From Desulfarculales bacterium UBA696 (GTDB lineage: Bacteria > Desulfobacterota > Syntrophobacteria > Syntrophobacterales > Syntrophobacteraceae), in assembly GCA_002298995.1 (NCBI GenBank), contig DBMO01000034.1, forward strand, positions 62,001-126,000: 64,000 nt of DNA. The letters are read 5' to 3'. The position numbers and the translations under genes were made by a program. The number at the start of each line of letters is the position of its first letter. The first letter of the stretch is position 1. Shown in pieces: positions 16,503 through 26,749 of the stretch. The notes under the pieces are model-generated. The model saw only the letters and a program-made list of their open reading frames with translations. It did no database searches and was not told where the DNA came from.

Positions 16503-19500
16503 ATGGCCAAATTCTTCATAAACCGTCCCATAGTGGCAATGGTGATATCTATCCTGATGGTCATCATCGGCCTCGTCGCTATGTCGGGCCTACCAACCGC
16601 CCAATTCCCAAACATTGTACCGCCTGAAATTCAGGTAAAGGCGACTTATGTCGGCGCAGATGCCCAAACCGTCGAACAATCCGTAGCCACCCCGATCGAA
16701 CAGCAGATGTCCGGCGTTGATAACATGAACTACATGTACTCCATCAACGCCAACAATGGAATGATGACCCTCTATGTAAACTTCGACGTAAAAACGGATC
16801 CGAATACAGACCAGATCCTGACCCAGATGCGCCAGGGCCAGGCAGAATCACAGGTGCCCACCGATGTTCGCAACTATGGCGTAACGGTGCAAAAATCAAC
16901 TTCCGCTCCGCTTATCATGTTCGCTCTCTATTCTCCTAACGGCACCTATGATGACATTTTCCTCTCCAACTATTCCTACATCAACATCAACGACCAGATG
17001 ACCCGCGTAAAAGGTATCGCGAGCATACAGGTTTTTGGCGCGGGTCAGTATTCGATGCGCTTGTGGGTAAAGCCCGATCAGCTTGCAAAGCTCAATATCA
17101 CCATTCCGGAAATTATTAATGCAATCCAGGCGCAAAACACTGTGAACCCCGCGGGGCAGATCGGCGCGGAGCCTGTCCCTATGGGTCAGGAATTCACCTA
17201 TGCAGTCCGGGCGCAGGGCCGCCTCCAAAGTGCCGATGAATTTGGAAACATTGTCCTCCGAGCCCAGCCCGACGGCTCGTTTGTCCGTGTGAGTGATGTC
17301 GCCAGGATCGAACTCGGCGCTCAGACCTACAACCTGAAAGGTCGCCTCAACGGAAAACCGGCAGCGCTCGTTGCCTTGTACCAGTTGCCCGGTTCCAATG
17401 CAATCGAGGCCGCCGACGGCGCCAAAAAGCTGATGGAGCGTATAAAACAGACCTTCCCGCCCGATATGGATTACGTAGTAGCCCTGGATACCACCCTGGC
17501 GGTTACGGAAGGCATCAGGGAAATCGTCCAGACGCTCTGGGAGGCACTGATCCTTGTCATTATAGTGGTTTTCCTCTTTCTCCAGGGATGGCGTGCAACT
17601 CTTATTCCTCTGCTCGCAGTACCGGTTTCGCTGGTAAGCACTTTCGCATTATTCCCATTGTTTGGGTTCTCGATCAACACGCTGTCCCTTTTCGGACTTG
17701 TACTGGCGATCGGGCTCGTTGTGGACGACGCCATTGTAGTTGTGGAGGCAGTCGAGCATCATATTGAGCACGGCCTCTCACCCAAGGAAGCAACACTTAA
17801 AGCAATGGAGGAAGTTTCCGGTCCTGTTATCGCCATTGCAATCATCCTCGCGGCTGTCTTTGTGCCGACCGCTTTCATCCCCGGAATAACGGGAAGGCTC
17901 TACCAACAGTTTGCAGTAACAATCGCAGTTTCGGTCATCATTTCCGCATTCAACGCCCTGACCCTCAGCCCAGCTCTTTCGGCGCTTCTTCTGAGACCGA
18001 GAAAACAGTCGCGAGGTCCCCTCGGCAGGTTCTTCCGATGGTTTAACAAGTGGTTTGACCGGGCGACCGGAGGTTATGTGAGCATGTGCGGGGGCCTGAT
18101 CCGAAAAAGCTCAATCGCTTTGCTGCTCCTGGTTGGGGTAACCGTTTTCACGGGACTCCTTGGCAAAGCTATACCGACAAGCTTTTTGCCGGAAGAGGAC
18201 CAGGGATACTTCTACGCCGGCGTTCAGCTTCCCGATGCGGCATCGTTGCAGCGGGCCGACGAGGTGGTGAGAAGGACCGAGGAGATACTGAGTAAGACTC
18301 ACGGAATTAAGTATTACTCCTCAATCGTTGGTTACAACATGCTGAGCAGCGTCCAGAACACTTACAGTGGATTTTTCTTCGTAACCCTCGAGGAATGGGG
18401 TGAACGCAAGAAACCCGAACAAAAATATGCGGCAATACTGGCCCATGTGAATAAGGAAATGAGGGATATTCCGGGCGCAATGGGCTTTGCATTCTCTCCC
18501 CCGGCCATTCCAGGTATCGGCACTGCCGGCGGAGTCACTTTCGTCCTCGAGGACAGGGCCGGCAAAGACCTGAAATTCCTCACCGACAACACGAGCAAAT
18601 TCATTGCGGCGGCTCGCCAGCGCCCGGAACTCGCGCGTGTCAGCACAACATTCCTGCCTACTGTCCCGCAGTTGTCAGTCGAAGTTGACAGGGACAAGGT
18701 CCTAAAGCAAGGAGTTTCGCTCTCTCACGTTTACCAGAGTCTCCAATGCTTTATGGGTGGCGCTTTCGTTAATTACTTCAACCGCTTCGGAAGGCAGTGG
18801 CAGGTGTATGTCCAGGCCGAGGGGGATTACCGAACGCGTGCAGAGGAACTCGGACAATTTTATGTGCGTAACAATGACGGGAATATGGTGCCGCTCTCCG
18901 CACTTACCAAGACCGGACCCGCGATAGGTCCGGAATTCACGATGCGATTTAATCTCTACCGGGCTGCCCAGATCAACGCGTCGGCAAAACCGGGCTACAG
19001 TTCCGCGCAGGCGATGAAGGCGCTTGAAGAAGTCTTCGCACAGACAATGCCGCAGGAAATGGGCTTCGACTATCTTGGTATGAGCTTCCAGGAAAAACAG
19101 GCGCAGGAAGGCGTCTCGCCGGCCGTTATATTCGGGTTTTCGCTGCTTTGCGTATTCCTGATCCTGGCCGCCCAATACGAAAGCTGGAGCCTGCCTTTCA
19201 GTGTTCTTCTCGGCACACCCATTGCCGTGGCAGGTGCCTTCATGGGGCTTTGGGTCGGGCAGTTCGAAAACAATATCTACGCACAGATCGGCCTCGTAAT
19301 GCTAATCGGCTTGGCCGCCAAAAACGCCATCCTCATCGTTGAATTCGCCAAAATGGGAGTCGAACAGGGTAAGCCACTCATGGAGGCGACACTTGAAGGT
19401 GCGCGGTTGCGCCTCAGGCCCATCCTCATGACCTCCTTCGCCTTCATTCTCGGCTGCGTCCCGCTGGCAAAGGCAAGCGGCGCCGGCGGGCTTTCCCGTC

Positions 19501-19661
19501 AAGTTATGGGCTACGCAGTTATCGGAGGAATGCTGGCGGCAAGTTTCATTGCCATCTTCCTCATCCCCGTTACTTTCTACGTCGTCGAAAAGTTGTCTCA
19601 TCGGAAAAGTAAAACTGAATCACCTGAAGCGCAGGTCTCGTTGGAAGGGGGGCTGCACTGA
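16503..19661 (+). CDS. RND (HAE1/AcrB-type) multidrug efflux pump
   Basis: This 1052-aa inner-membrane proton antiporter starts MAKFFINRPIVAMVISI and shows AcrB landmarks: GLPTAQFPNIVPPEI, and FGLVLAIGLVVDDAIVVVE in TM4 with the two Asp residues of proton relay. It also has the GF.F loop region, GLAAKNAILIVEFA in TM10-11 with the conserved Lys, and a closing MGYAVIGGM helix. Length matches the family. It overlaps the outer-membrane factor gene by one base (TGATG). Substrates cannot be told from sequence. Confidence 0.95.
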   Translation: MAKFFINRPIVAMVISILMVIIGLVAMSGLPTAQFPNIVPPEIQVKATYVGADAQTVEQSVATPIEQQMSGVDNMNYMYSINANNGMMTLYVNFDVKTDPNTDQILTQMRQGQAESQVPTDVRNYGVTVQKSTSAPLIMFALYSPNGTYDDIFLSNYSYININDQMTRVKGIASIQVFGAGQYSMRLWVKPDQLAKLNITIPEIINAIQAQNTVNPAGQIGAEPVPMGQEFTYAVRAQGRLQSADEFGNIVLRAQPDGSFVRVSDVARIELGAQTYNLKGRLNGKPAALVALYQLPGSNAIEAADGAKKLMERIKQTFPPDMDYVVALDTTLAVTEGIREIVQTLWEALILVIIVVFLFLQGWRATLIPLLAVPVSLVSTFALFPLFGFSINTLSLFGLVLAIGLVVDDAIVVVEAVEHHIEHGLSPKEATLKAMEEVSGPVIAIAIILAAVFVPTAFIPGITGRLYQQFAVTIAVSVIISAFNALTLSPALSALLLRPRKQSRGPLGRFFRWFNKWFDRATGGYVSMCGGLIRKSSIALLLLVGVTVFTGLLGKAIPTSFLPEEDQGYFYAGVQLPDAASLQRADEVVRRTEEILSKTHGIKYYSSIVGYNMLSSVQNTYSGFFFVTLEEWGERKKPEQKYAAILAHVNKEMRDIPGAMGFAFSPPAIPGIGTAGGVTFVLEDRAGKDLKFLTDNTSKFIAAARQRPELARVSTTFLPTVPQLSVEVDRDKVLKQGVSLSHVYQSLQCFMGGAFVNYFNRFGRQWQVYVQAEGDYRTRAEELGQFYVRNNDGNMVPLSALTKTGPAIGPEFTMRFNLYRAAQINASAKPGYSSAQAMKALEEVFAQTMPQEMGFDYLGMSFQEKQAQEGVSPAVIFGFSLLCVFLILAAQYESWSLPFSVLLGTPIAVAGAFMGLWVGQFENNIYAQIGLVMLIGLAAKNAILIVEFAKMGVEQGKPLMEATLEGARLRLRPILMTSFAFILGCVPLAKASGAGGLSRQVMGYAVIGGMLAASFIAIFLIPVTFYVVEKLSHRKSKTESPEAQVSLEGGLH

Positions 19662-21076
19662 TGAAAAAGCTGATAGGTATAATTCTGGTTGCTTCTCTAA
19701 TTGCAGGTTGCGCGATTGGCCCGGATTACCTGAGACCCAGGATTAAGGCGCCCGCGAATTTCCGAAACGCACTGACCCCTGCAGAGTCAATATCCCTTGG
19801 CGATCTGCCCTGGTGGAATATCTTCAGGGACGAAAAGCTACAGAATTTGATCAAGGAGTCGCTGGCCAATAACTACGACCTGCTCATAGCTATAAGCCGT
19901 GTCGAGCAATCCCGCCAAGTCGCCATGCAGGCGCGTGCCCAGTTCTTCCCACAAATAAACTACGACGGTGCGGTAGCCACTGGCAAGAACAGCCTTTTCG
20001 GGAGCCCGAGTCCCAATGGCGGCAAAAACCAGGATTCCGTTTTGCTCGATATCAGCCTTTTATGGGAAATCGACTTCTGGGGGCGTATCCGCCGCCTGAA
20101 TGAAGCCGCACGTGCTCAGTTCCTGGCAAGTGAGGAAGCTCGAAGAGGAGTTGTTATTTCTCTCGTAAGCTCGGTTGCCCAGGCCTATTTCGAATTGCTT
20201 GAACTCGATCTTCAACTTGAAATCGCCAAGCGCAACACAAAAACATTTGAGGATACACTGAAAATTTTCTCACAAAGATACGAGGGGGGGGCCGGCAGCA
20301 AGCTTGAGACGACAAGCGCCGAGGGGCTGCTTAGGTCCGTTGCCGCCAATATTCCTGAGGTCGAGCGCCAGATCGCCCTGAAGGAAAACCAGATAAATAT
20401 CCTTCTCGGACGAAATCCCGGTCCAGTTGAACGTACTAGTACGCTCCTTCAGCAGGATGTTCCCCCTGAAATCCCAGCCGGTTTGCCCTCAGCCCTGCTC
20501 GAGCGCCGTCCCGATCTTCGCCAGGCCGAGCAGGAACTGCGCTCCGCCAACGCACAGATAGGCGTGGCAATGGCGAACTTTCTTCCCAAGATCGGTCTCA
20601 CCACCCTTCTCGGGCAGGCTAGCCCTGAGCTTTCAGCTTTTACCGGCGGTGCCACGAGCATGTGGGCAGTGGCTGGAACAATGAGCGGCCCAATCTTTCA
20701 CGGCGGCGCCCTTGTCGCGCAGTACCGGCAAAGCAAGGCCGTCCGGGAGGAGGCTAAATTAAGGTATGAGCAAACTGCGCTCAATGCTTTCCAGGAAGTT
20801 TCCAATGCCCTCGTTTCGAGAGAAAAATTCGAACTGGCCCGTGCTCAGCAGATCATGGCCGTAGCAGCATACAACGGGGCTGTTGATGTTTCGACCAAAC
20901 GATATGTGGCGGGCAAAGCCAGCTACTATGAAGTGCTGCAGAATCAGCAGCAGGTATTCCCGGCGGAAACCGCGCTTGCCCAGACGGAACTCAACAGGCT
21001 CCTTGTTGTAGTCCAATTGTATAGGGCATTAGGTGGAGGCTGGCGTGAAAACGAGCTTATCGCGGAAAACCGATAG
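19661..21076 (+). CDS. Outer-membrane efflux lipoprotein (NodT/OprM family)
   Basis: This 471-aa TolC-like channel has the lipobox IAGC at about residue 18, then CAIGPDYLRPRI typical of the NodT class. It has repeated long helices (NNYDLLIAISRVEQSR, RRPDLRQAEQELRSANAQIG) and a GPIFHGG strand motif. It completes the tripartite pump with the two preceding genes, and its start overlaps the stop of the RND gene. Confidence 0.93.
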   Translation: MKKLIGIILVASLIAGCAIGPDYLRPRIKAPANFRNALTPAESISLGDLPWWNIFRDEKLQNLIKESLANNYDLLIAISRVEQSRQVAMQARAQFFPQINYDGAVATGKNSLFGSPSPNGGKNQDSVLLDISLLWEIDFWGRIRRLNEAARAQFLASEEARRGVVISLVSSVAQAYFELLELDLQLEIAKRNTKTFEDTLKIFSQRYEGGAGSKLETTSAEGLLRSVAANIPEVERQIALKENQINILLGRNPGPVERTSTLLQQDVPPEIPAGLPSALLERRPDLRQAEQELRSANAQIGVAMANFLPKIGLTTLLGQASPELSAFTGGATSMWAVAGTMSGPIFHGGALVAQYRQSKAVREEAKLRYEQTALNAFQEVSNALVSREKFELARAQQIMAVAAYNGAVDVSTKRYVAGKASYYEVLQNQQQVFPAETALAQTELNRLLVVVQLYRALGGGWRENELIAENR

Positions 21077-21096
21077 GCCAGGAAAGGGTCTAAGAA

Positions 21097-22383
21097 ATGA
21101 TCCCGTGGATCATGTGGCATAGGGTTAGATCTTTTCTCCGTTCCTCAATGTGGATGGTCCCGCTATTAGGAACGGCGCTAGCAATCTTGCTCGCTCCCGC
21201 CGTTCGATGGATCGATTCCCAGATGCATCCCGTGCTCTTTGATTTCAATGTCGAGGGCGCCCGATCTCTCCTGGCAGCATTTATAGCTGCAGGCATTTCT
21301 TATATTATTTTTCTTGCGTCCGCTCTCTTGCTCGCCGTTCAACTCATGAGCTCACAGCTTTCACCCCGCGTTATACGGGAATTCATGCTCGACTGGTCTT
21401 ACCGGGTGGTGCTCGGGTTATTCGTCTTTAATCTCTTTTACTCAATTGCCGTTCTGGCCAGGACTGCACCGGATCCCAAAACAATCCCGGAAATTCAACA
21501 ACTCCCGATTTTCGTTTCAACTGTTCTGAACGTGGCAAGCATCGGGGCATTTCTTTATATCATTGATTACGCACTGCGCAATTTCCGCCCCTCTGCAATT
21601 GTAAATCGCGTTTCAGCTCAAGGTTTTCGTGTCATCGAGCAATGCTATCCCTTACCCAGCGACTCATCCGAGATATACGGACCGCTAGATCTCGGCAGTC
21701 CGGTTAAGACCTTCTTACATTCCGGGAAATCCGGCGTAATTCTCGCTGTCGATGCAAAAGGTCTGGCCGAGCATGCCAGGCTGGCGGGAGCGGTATTGGT
21801 CCTTCGTCCTCAGGTAGGGGATTTTGTCGCCAAGGGTGAAATCCTTCTGGAGGCATATATCGCAGGTGATGAGATCAATGATTCCGACATTGAGATGTCC
21901 ATAGCATTTGGACCCGAACGCACGATGGAGCAGGACCCTGCTTTTGCTTTTCGTGTTCTGGTCGACATCGCTATCAAAGCACTTTCACCGGCCATCAATG
22001 ACCCAACCACAGCCGTACTCGCCATCGATCAGTTACAACGTCTTCTGCTCATGATTGGGAGGCGCCGGCTGGATTACCAGGTTACCATCGACGACAGCGG
22101 CCAGAATCGATTCTACCTTCCCAAGCCTTGTTGGGAGGATTTCGTATCGCTCGCCATGAGCGAAATCCGAATTTATGGCGCCGGGAGTTTGCAGGTTTGC
22201 AGGCGTCTCGAAGCAATGATCAAGAATACTGTCGAGCTGCTGCCGTCCTACCGCGCCCCAGCGCTTTTCAAAGAGCTCGAACTGCTTAGGAGTCAGGCTG
22301 AGCGAAGCTTCCCTGACCCGGAAGACCGGCTGCGCGCGATCACTCCGGACGCGATGGGCCTTGGAGGAGGGCTTAGCATGTAA
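21097..22383 (+). CDS. DUF2254 membrane protein
   Basis: This 428-aa protein has about four N-terminal TM helices (MVPLLGTALAILLAPAV, YIIFLASALLLAVQLM, VVLGLFVFNLFYSIAVLA, FLYIIDYALRNF). Then comes a soluble domain with LSPAINDPTTAVLAIDQL, the hallmark of the DUF2254 predicted membrane family. Function is unknown. It follows the efflux operon by 20 bp with AGGAAAGGG upstream, so it is probably co-transcribed with the pump. Confidence 0.85.
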   Translation: MIPWIMWHRVRSFLRSSMWMVPLLGTALAILLAPAVRWIDSQMHPVLFDFNVEGARSLLAAFIAAGISYIIFLASALLLAVQLMSSQLSPRVIREFMLDWSYRVVLGLFVFNLFYSIAVLARTAPDPKTIPEIQQLPIFVSTVLNVASIGAFLYIIDYALRNFRPSAIVNRVSAQGFRVIEQCYPLPSDSSEIYGPLDLGSPVKTFLHSGKSGVILAVDAKGLAEHARLAGAVLVLRPQVGDFVAKGEILLEAYIAGDEINDSDIEMSIAFGPERTMEQDPAFAFRVLVDIAIKALSPAINDPTTAVLAIDQLQRLLLMIGRRRLDYQVTIDDSGQNRFYLPKPCWEDFVSLAMSEIRIYGAGSLQVCRRLEAMIKNTVELLPSYRAPALFKELELLRSQAERSFPDPEDRLRAITPDAMGLGGGLSM

Positions 22384-22488
22384 TTGAAAGGAAACCGCCG
22401 GTTGGCGGCAGAATCAAACCCATATGGATGAAAATCGTAAAGGGATTCAACCGCGTAGAACCCGAGGTTCAAGACGAAAGGAATAGCT

Positions 22489-23778
22489 ATGTTGAGGACA
22501 TCCTTGCGCTCAGAGTATTCTAAGAGGACATTTTTTGCAGTCTGTTTTGCAGCGGCCATTATGCTGGTCGTCAGCACTGTCGAAGCTCCGGCGGCTGAAA
22601 AAGGAAAATTCGAAGTGCCCGACTATCGGACCGCCTCTCAGATTCTGCCTCCAGAACTTGTTTCCGGGCCCCACTATAAGGTTCGCGAGAAGGTGGCCTT
22701 CTACGGCTACATGCACAGCTTCACGGTTGATTCCGATTACGGGGTTTTTGAAGTAACCGGAGACCTTGCCCTTCGCAAGCTGGTCAAAGAGATAGGTGCA
22801 ATCGCCTCTTTGCAGGAAGTCAAAAAGAGCCAAGCTTACCTGAGCGGCATGAAAACTGCCGTGGCCCAGCCGATCGAATTCGGCGCTAACATGATAACCG
22901 ATCCTGTAGACACCATAACCGGAGTGCCAAAGGGTGTCTCAACCCTTTTCCAGAATCTAAAAACCGGCCTGAACAGCCCTGCGAGCAAGGGCGAGGACAG
23001 AAAAGTCGCCCAGGCCCTGGCAGTTTCCTCAAGCAAGCGGGAGCTTGCAAGTAAACTCGGAGTAGATGTCTACTCGACCAACAAAGTGCTCCAAAAAGAG
23101 CTTAACGGTCTCGCGTGGGCCACCTCGCTTGGCTCACTTTCAGTCTCGGCGGCGCTCGCTCCAGTTGGAGGCCCGGCTGCTGCCGCTGTGACGATCACTC
23201 GCACTGCCCAGCAACTAAATGAGATTGTGGACCAGTATCCCCCTGCAAGGCTTCGCCAGATTAACGAGCAGAGGCTTCAGTCCATGGGGATTCCCTCCGA
23301 TCTGAGCACCCGGTTCCTTGATCATCAATCCTACACCCCAACACAGGTGACAATAATTGCAGGATCGCTTCAGACCCTGTCCGGTGCAAAGGGCGCGGAT
23401 GCATTCCTGAGATACGCCCTCTCAGCCGATGACGAGGAATCCGCTAATTTCTTCCAGCACATAGCAGAGATACTCAAAGGGTACAGAGAGAAGTTCTCCA
23501 CGGTGGAAGAGATCTCTGTATTTGGTCCCCTGGTCTTTGCCAAAACTTCCAAGAATACGGCAATCGTGCCTCTTCCGATTGATTATGCTCTGTGGACCGA
23601 ACGGGCGGCAGAGAGAGTTCCCGATGCGGTGAGGTCGTTCAAGGCAATGAATCCCAACGTGAAAAATATCGAATTCTGGGTAACGGGAAACACCAGCCGG
23701 ATTGCAAAGGATGAGCTCGCGAAAATCGGGGTTCAGACAAAGTGGAATATCACAAGCACAATCGAATTTGCGTACTAG
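22489..23778 (+). CDS. Exported hypothetical protein
   Basis: This 429-aa protein has a Sec signal (RTFFAVCFAAAIMLVVSTVEAPAAE). The mature part begins with a compact region (PHYKVREKVAFYGYMHSF) and a long Ala-rich helical middle with a GGPAAAAV stretch. I do not recognise a named family. AAAGGAA precedes ATG. It opens a run of exported proteins on the same strand up to the Mla-type transporter, which suggests an envelope role. Confidence 0.7.
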   Translation: MLRTSLRSEYSKRTFFAVCFAAAIMLVVSTVEAPAAEKGKFEVPDYRTASQILPPELVSGPHYKVREKVAFYGYMHSFTVDSDYGVFEVTGDLALRKLVKEIGAIASLQEVKKSQAYLSGMKTAVAQPIEFGANMITDPVDTITGVPKGVSTLFQNLKTGLNSPASKGEDRKVAQALAVSSSKRELASKLGVDVYSTNKVLQKELNGLAWATSLGSLSVSAALAPVGGPAAAAVTITRTAQQLNEIVDQYPPARLRQINEQRLQSMGIPSDLSTRFLDHQSYTPTQVTIIAGSLQTLSGAKGADAFLRYALSADDEESANFFQHIAEILKGYREKFSTVEEISVFGPLVFAKTSKNTAIVPLPIDYALWTERAAERVPDAVRSFKAMNPNVKNIEFWVTGNTSRIAKDELAKIGVQTKWNITSTIEFAY

Positions 23779-23861
23779 GCGCATAGCGATTGTCTTACCA
23801 GCGGAGACTGCTCGAGACGGCCTATCCCCGTGGCCTTTCACTTGTACCCGGGAGAACGACA

Positions 23862-25178
23862 ATGAACAGATTGGTTTTTAAGTATGGCTTGATAGCGCTT
23901 CTGATTCTCAGCCTGGCCGCACCGTCCGGGGCCCTGGGACAGGAGACCGGTTCGGCGCTGTTTAAGCAGGAAGAACTGAACCAGATGCTTGCACCTATAG
24001 CGCTCTATCCTGATTCCCTGCTCGCAAATGTGCTGATAGCTTCTACTTTTCCACTCGAAGTTGTTGCGGCGGATCGATGGTTGAAGCAGAACAAAAACCT
24101 CACCAAAGACCAGGTGAACAGTGAGCTGGATAAATCGAACTGGGACCTGAGCGTAAAGGCGCTGGTCCCTTTTCCGGAAGTGCTTTCAATGATGAGCGAG
24201 AAGCTCGAATGGACGCAGAGGATGGGTGACGCCTTTCTGGCCCAACAAAAAGATGTAATGAACACAGTCCAGGTGCTGCGCTCGAAGGCTCAGGCACAGG
24301 GAAACCTGAACACCACCAAAGAGCAGAAGGTCATAGTCCAGGAAAAAGCGATAATAATCGAACCCGCCACCCCGACAATGGTCTACGTGCCAACATATAA
24401 CCCGACGGTGGTCTACGGGGCCTGGCCTTACCCTGCATACCCCCCATACCCGTACTACCCCTACGGAGGCGCACTTGCTGCCGGCGCTTTAGGGTTCGCA
24501 GCCGGCGCAGCAGTGGGAGCTGCTTGGAACAATGGTTGGGGTCACTGCGATTGGAACGGCGGCAACATGAATGTAAATGTGAATCGTACCGCAAACATAA
24601 ACAATGCACGCGTTTCAAATTTCCAATCCGCCAACTGGAACCAGGCCGCTCGCCAGGGGAGTATCAGCAACCGGGGCGCTGCCGGCCAGTTGTCCGGGAG
24701 GACAGGTCAGGGCGCTGGTGCTCGCGGTGATTACCGGGGTTTCTCGCAGGGTGGGGCCGGACAAGCAGGGGCTGCCCGTCCCGGCCAGGGTCTTGCCGGG
24801 GGGGGTACTCGTCCATCACAGGGGCTTGGAGGAAGTCCCTCGACCAGGCCGGCTTCTATGAACAGACCCAGTTCGGATTCTGTGAGCAAGGGCTTGCAAC
24901 AGCGCCAGGGCGGAGGGGCTTTACAGGGGGTAGGCAACGGCAACCAGGCAAGAATGAGTTCGAATAGAGGTATGTCGAGCCGTCAGAGTTCCCCGACATC
25001 ATATCGCCAGTCATCCGCGAGGGGGGGAAGCAGCCTTAGTGGAGCCAGCCGAGGCGCCGGTGGTGGCCGAAGCAGCAGCTTTAGCGGTGGCGGCCGTGGC
25101 AGCGCAGGTGGAGGAACCAGAGGTGGCGGTGGCGGCCGTGGCGGTGGCGGTGGCGGCCGTGGCGGTGGCCGACGCTGA
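23862..25178 (+). CDS. DUF3300 exported protein with Gly-rich tail
   Basis: This 438-aa protein has a signal peptide ending near SGALG. The DUF3300 core is recognisable by LNQMLAPIALYPDSLLANVL, VVAADRWLKQNKNL and WDLSVKALVPFPEVL, then a P/Y-rich stretch (WPYPAYPPYPYYPYG) and a small-residue helix. The last 190 residues are low-complexity Gly/Ser/Arg/Gln. The conserved domain is widespread in envelopes of Proteobacteria, with unknown function. GGGAGAA before ATG 23862 sets the start; an earlier in-frame start at 23790 would put 24 charged residues before the signal. Confidence 0.85.
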   Translation: MNRLVFKYGLIALLILSLAAPSGALGQETGSALFKQEELNQMLAPIALYPDSLLANVLIASTFPLEVVAADRWLKQNKNLTKDQVNSELDKSNWDLSVKALVPFPEVLSMMSEKLEWTQRMGDAFLAQQKDVMNTVQVLRSKAQAQGNLNTTKEQKVIVQEKAIIIEPATPTMVYVPTYNPTVVYGAWPYPAYPPYPYYPYGGALAAGALGFAAGAAVGAAWNNGWGHCDWNGGNMNVNVNRTANINNARVSNFQSANWNQAARQGSISNRGAAGQLSGRTGQGAGARGDYRGFSQGGAGQAGAARPGQGLAGGGTRPSQGLGGSPSTRPASMNRPSSDSVSKGLQQRQGGGALQGVGNGNQARMSSNRGMSSRQSSPTSYRQSSARGGSSLSGASRGAGGGRSSSFSGGGRGSAGGGTRGGGGGRGGGGGGRGGGRR

Positions 25179-25251
25179 CAGGTCATGGTTGTCAATTTCT
25201 GGAAAAGTAATGCCATGCATCGACAACACACACTGTTTTGGAGGTTTTGAA

Positions 25252-26253
25252 ATGCTTCCGATCACCGCACGAAATAAAAACATCAGGTTGCTTCAAGGAT
25301 TGCGCATCCTTCTGGCGATACCTTTGGTGCTTTCCATAATAATTGGCAATGCCTTCGCGGCGGCCCCGAAACAAAAAACCCCCCAGCAAACCTTTTCCGC
25401 GCCGGAGGATGCCTCGCAGGCCTTGGCATCGGCCGCCAGGGAGAACGATATCGATAAACTTCTGTCCATACTCGGGCCGGAAGGCAGCAAACTGATCTTT
25501 TCTGGTGACAAAGTGGAAGACCGAGCCGCCCTGGATCGTTTTGCAGGGGCTTATAACGAGAAAAATCAAGTGGTTATGGAAAGCCAAACCAAAGCGGTAC
25601 TGGAGGTCGGATCAGACCGCTGGCCTCTTCCCATCCCGATTGTGAAAACGGCCAAAGGCGTGTGGCGCTTCGATACACTAAAGGGAAAAGAAGAAATTTT
25701 GAACCGGAGGATCGGCAGGGACGAATTGAGCACGATTCAGGTTTGCATGGAGTTCGTGGAGGCCCAGCGCGAATATGCTTCAAAGGACCGAAGTGGAGAT
25801 GGACTCTTCGAATACGCACAAAAGTTCCTGAGCGACCCGGGCAAAAAGAACGGCCTCTACTGGGAAACTAAGGAAGGTGAAGAGCAAAGCCCGCTCGGCC
25901 CGCTTATCGGCCAGGCCAAAAGGGAAGGCTACAAGAAGGATTCGAACGGGGTGCCCATACCATATCACGGATATTTCTTCCGAATCCTGTCCGGCCAGGG
26001 GAAATACGCGCCCCGTGGGGCATACAACTATGTGGTTAACGGCCGGATGGTCGGCGGTTTCGCAATGGTGGCCTACCCTGCCCAGTACGGGTCTTCAGGA
26101 ATTATGACCTTCATTGTCAGTCATGATGGAGTCGTCTACGAGAAGAATCTGGGAAAAAAGACCCCCTTTATTGCGGACTCAATGACGATTTTCAGCCCGG
26201 ATGAAACCTGGCGCAAGGTTGACCGCAAGGCCCTTGAACTGTCTGGCAGCTGA
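25252..26253 (+). CDS. DUF2950 exported protein
   Basis: This 333-aa protein has a signal peptide (LRILLAIPLVLSIIIGNAFAA). DUF2950 features are SPEDA-like FSAPEDASQALASAAREND, AVLEVGSDRWPLPIPIVK, DGLFEYAQKFLSDPGKKNGLYW and a C-terminal YHGYFFRILSGQG. DUF2950 genes commonly sit beside DUF3300 genes, as here. Function is unknown. GGAGG seven bases upstream of ATG 25252 fixes the start; the open frame runs further upstream inside the preceding gene's Gly-rich tail but is not coding there. Confidence 0.87.
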   Translation: MLPITARNKNIRLLQGLRILLAIPLVLSIIIGNAFAAAPKQKTPQQTFSAPEDASQALASAARENDIDKLLSILGPEGSKLIFSGDKVEDRAALDRFAGAYNEKNQVVMESQTKAVLEVGSDRWPLPIPIVKTAKGVWRFDTLKGKEEILNRRIGRDELSTIQVCMEFVEAQREYASKDRSGDGLFEYAQKFLSDPGKKNGLYWETKEGEEQSPLGPLIGQAKREGYKKDSNGVPIPYHGYFFRILSGQGKYAPRGAYNYVVNGRMVGGFAMVAYPAQYGSSGIMTFIVSHDGVVYEKNLGKKTPFIADSMTIFSPDETWRKVDRKALELSGS

Positions 26254-26325
26254 CGATCCGAACCAGAAATCACAGTGGCTCGCAAAGTGAAGACCCCATT
26301 AAACTAGTGGAAAGAAAGGCTCGTG

Positions 26326-26685
26326 ATGGCCTGCTTAATCACTCGAAATGAAGATGGCTTTTTGTCGGCCCGAATCTCAGGAGTAATGCAGCTGGACGAT
26401 CATAAGACACTGCAACGGATCGCCAGGCAGATAATCGCCGGGGGCAGAAAGGTCAGATTCCTTGCGATTCTGGAAAATTTCCAGGGCTGGCAAAGAGGGG
26501 TCGATTGGAGCGACATCGGATTCTTTGTCGAACACGGTAATGATATCGCCAAAATAGCGATCATTGGCGACAAGGCTTGGAAGGAAGATGTATTTGCTTT
26601 TGCAGGAAAGGGACTTAGAGCCACCGAGATAGAGTTTTTTACCCCGGATCTTTCAAAAGAAGCTGAGTCATGGGTGCTTGCTTAA
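26326..26685 (+). CDS. SpoIIAA-like (STAS-related) protein
   Basis: This 119-aa soluble protein has the SpoIIAA-like pattern: a first strand FLSARISGVMQLDDH, FLAILENFQGW after a helix, IAIIGDKAWKED and a final FFTPDLSKEAESW. The family is linked to membrane association and lipid or anion contexts. The conserved phosphorylatable Ser of true anti-anti-sigma factors is not evident. It sits between DUF2950 and DUF2092 genes, ahead of the STAS-containing permease gene. Confidence 0.75.
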   Translation: MACLITRNEDGFLSARISGVMQLDDHKTLQRIARQIIAGGRKVRFLAILENFQGWQRGVDWSDIGFFVEHGNDIAKIAIIGDKAWKEDVFAFAGKGLRATEIEFFTPDLSKEAESWVLA

Positions 26686-26749
26686 ACCTTGAAACAGAAT
26701 TCCGGACGCCTCTGTCAAATTCTTCACTCCGTATGCGAAGGAGATCAAA

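Noticed and set aside
25039..25251. Longer DUF2950 protein starting inside the DUF3300 gene
   Set aside because: The extension is Ala/Val low complexity antiphase to the Gly tail, and GGAGG precedes ATG 25252 followed by a signal peptide.
24983..25283. Proline- or Ala/Thr-rich antisense frames opposite the Gly-rich tails
   Set aside because: They are shadows of RGGGG-type repeats on the other strand.
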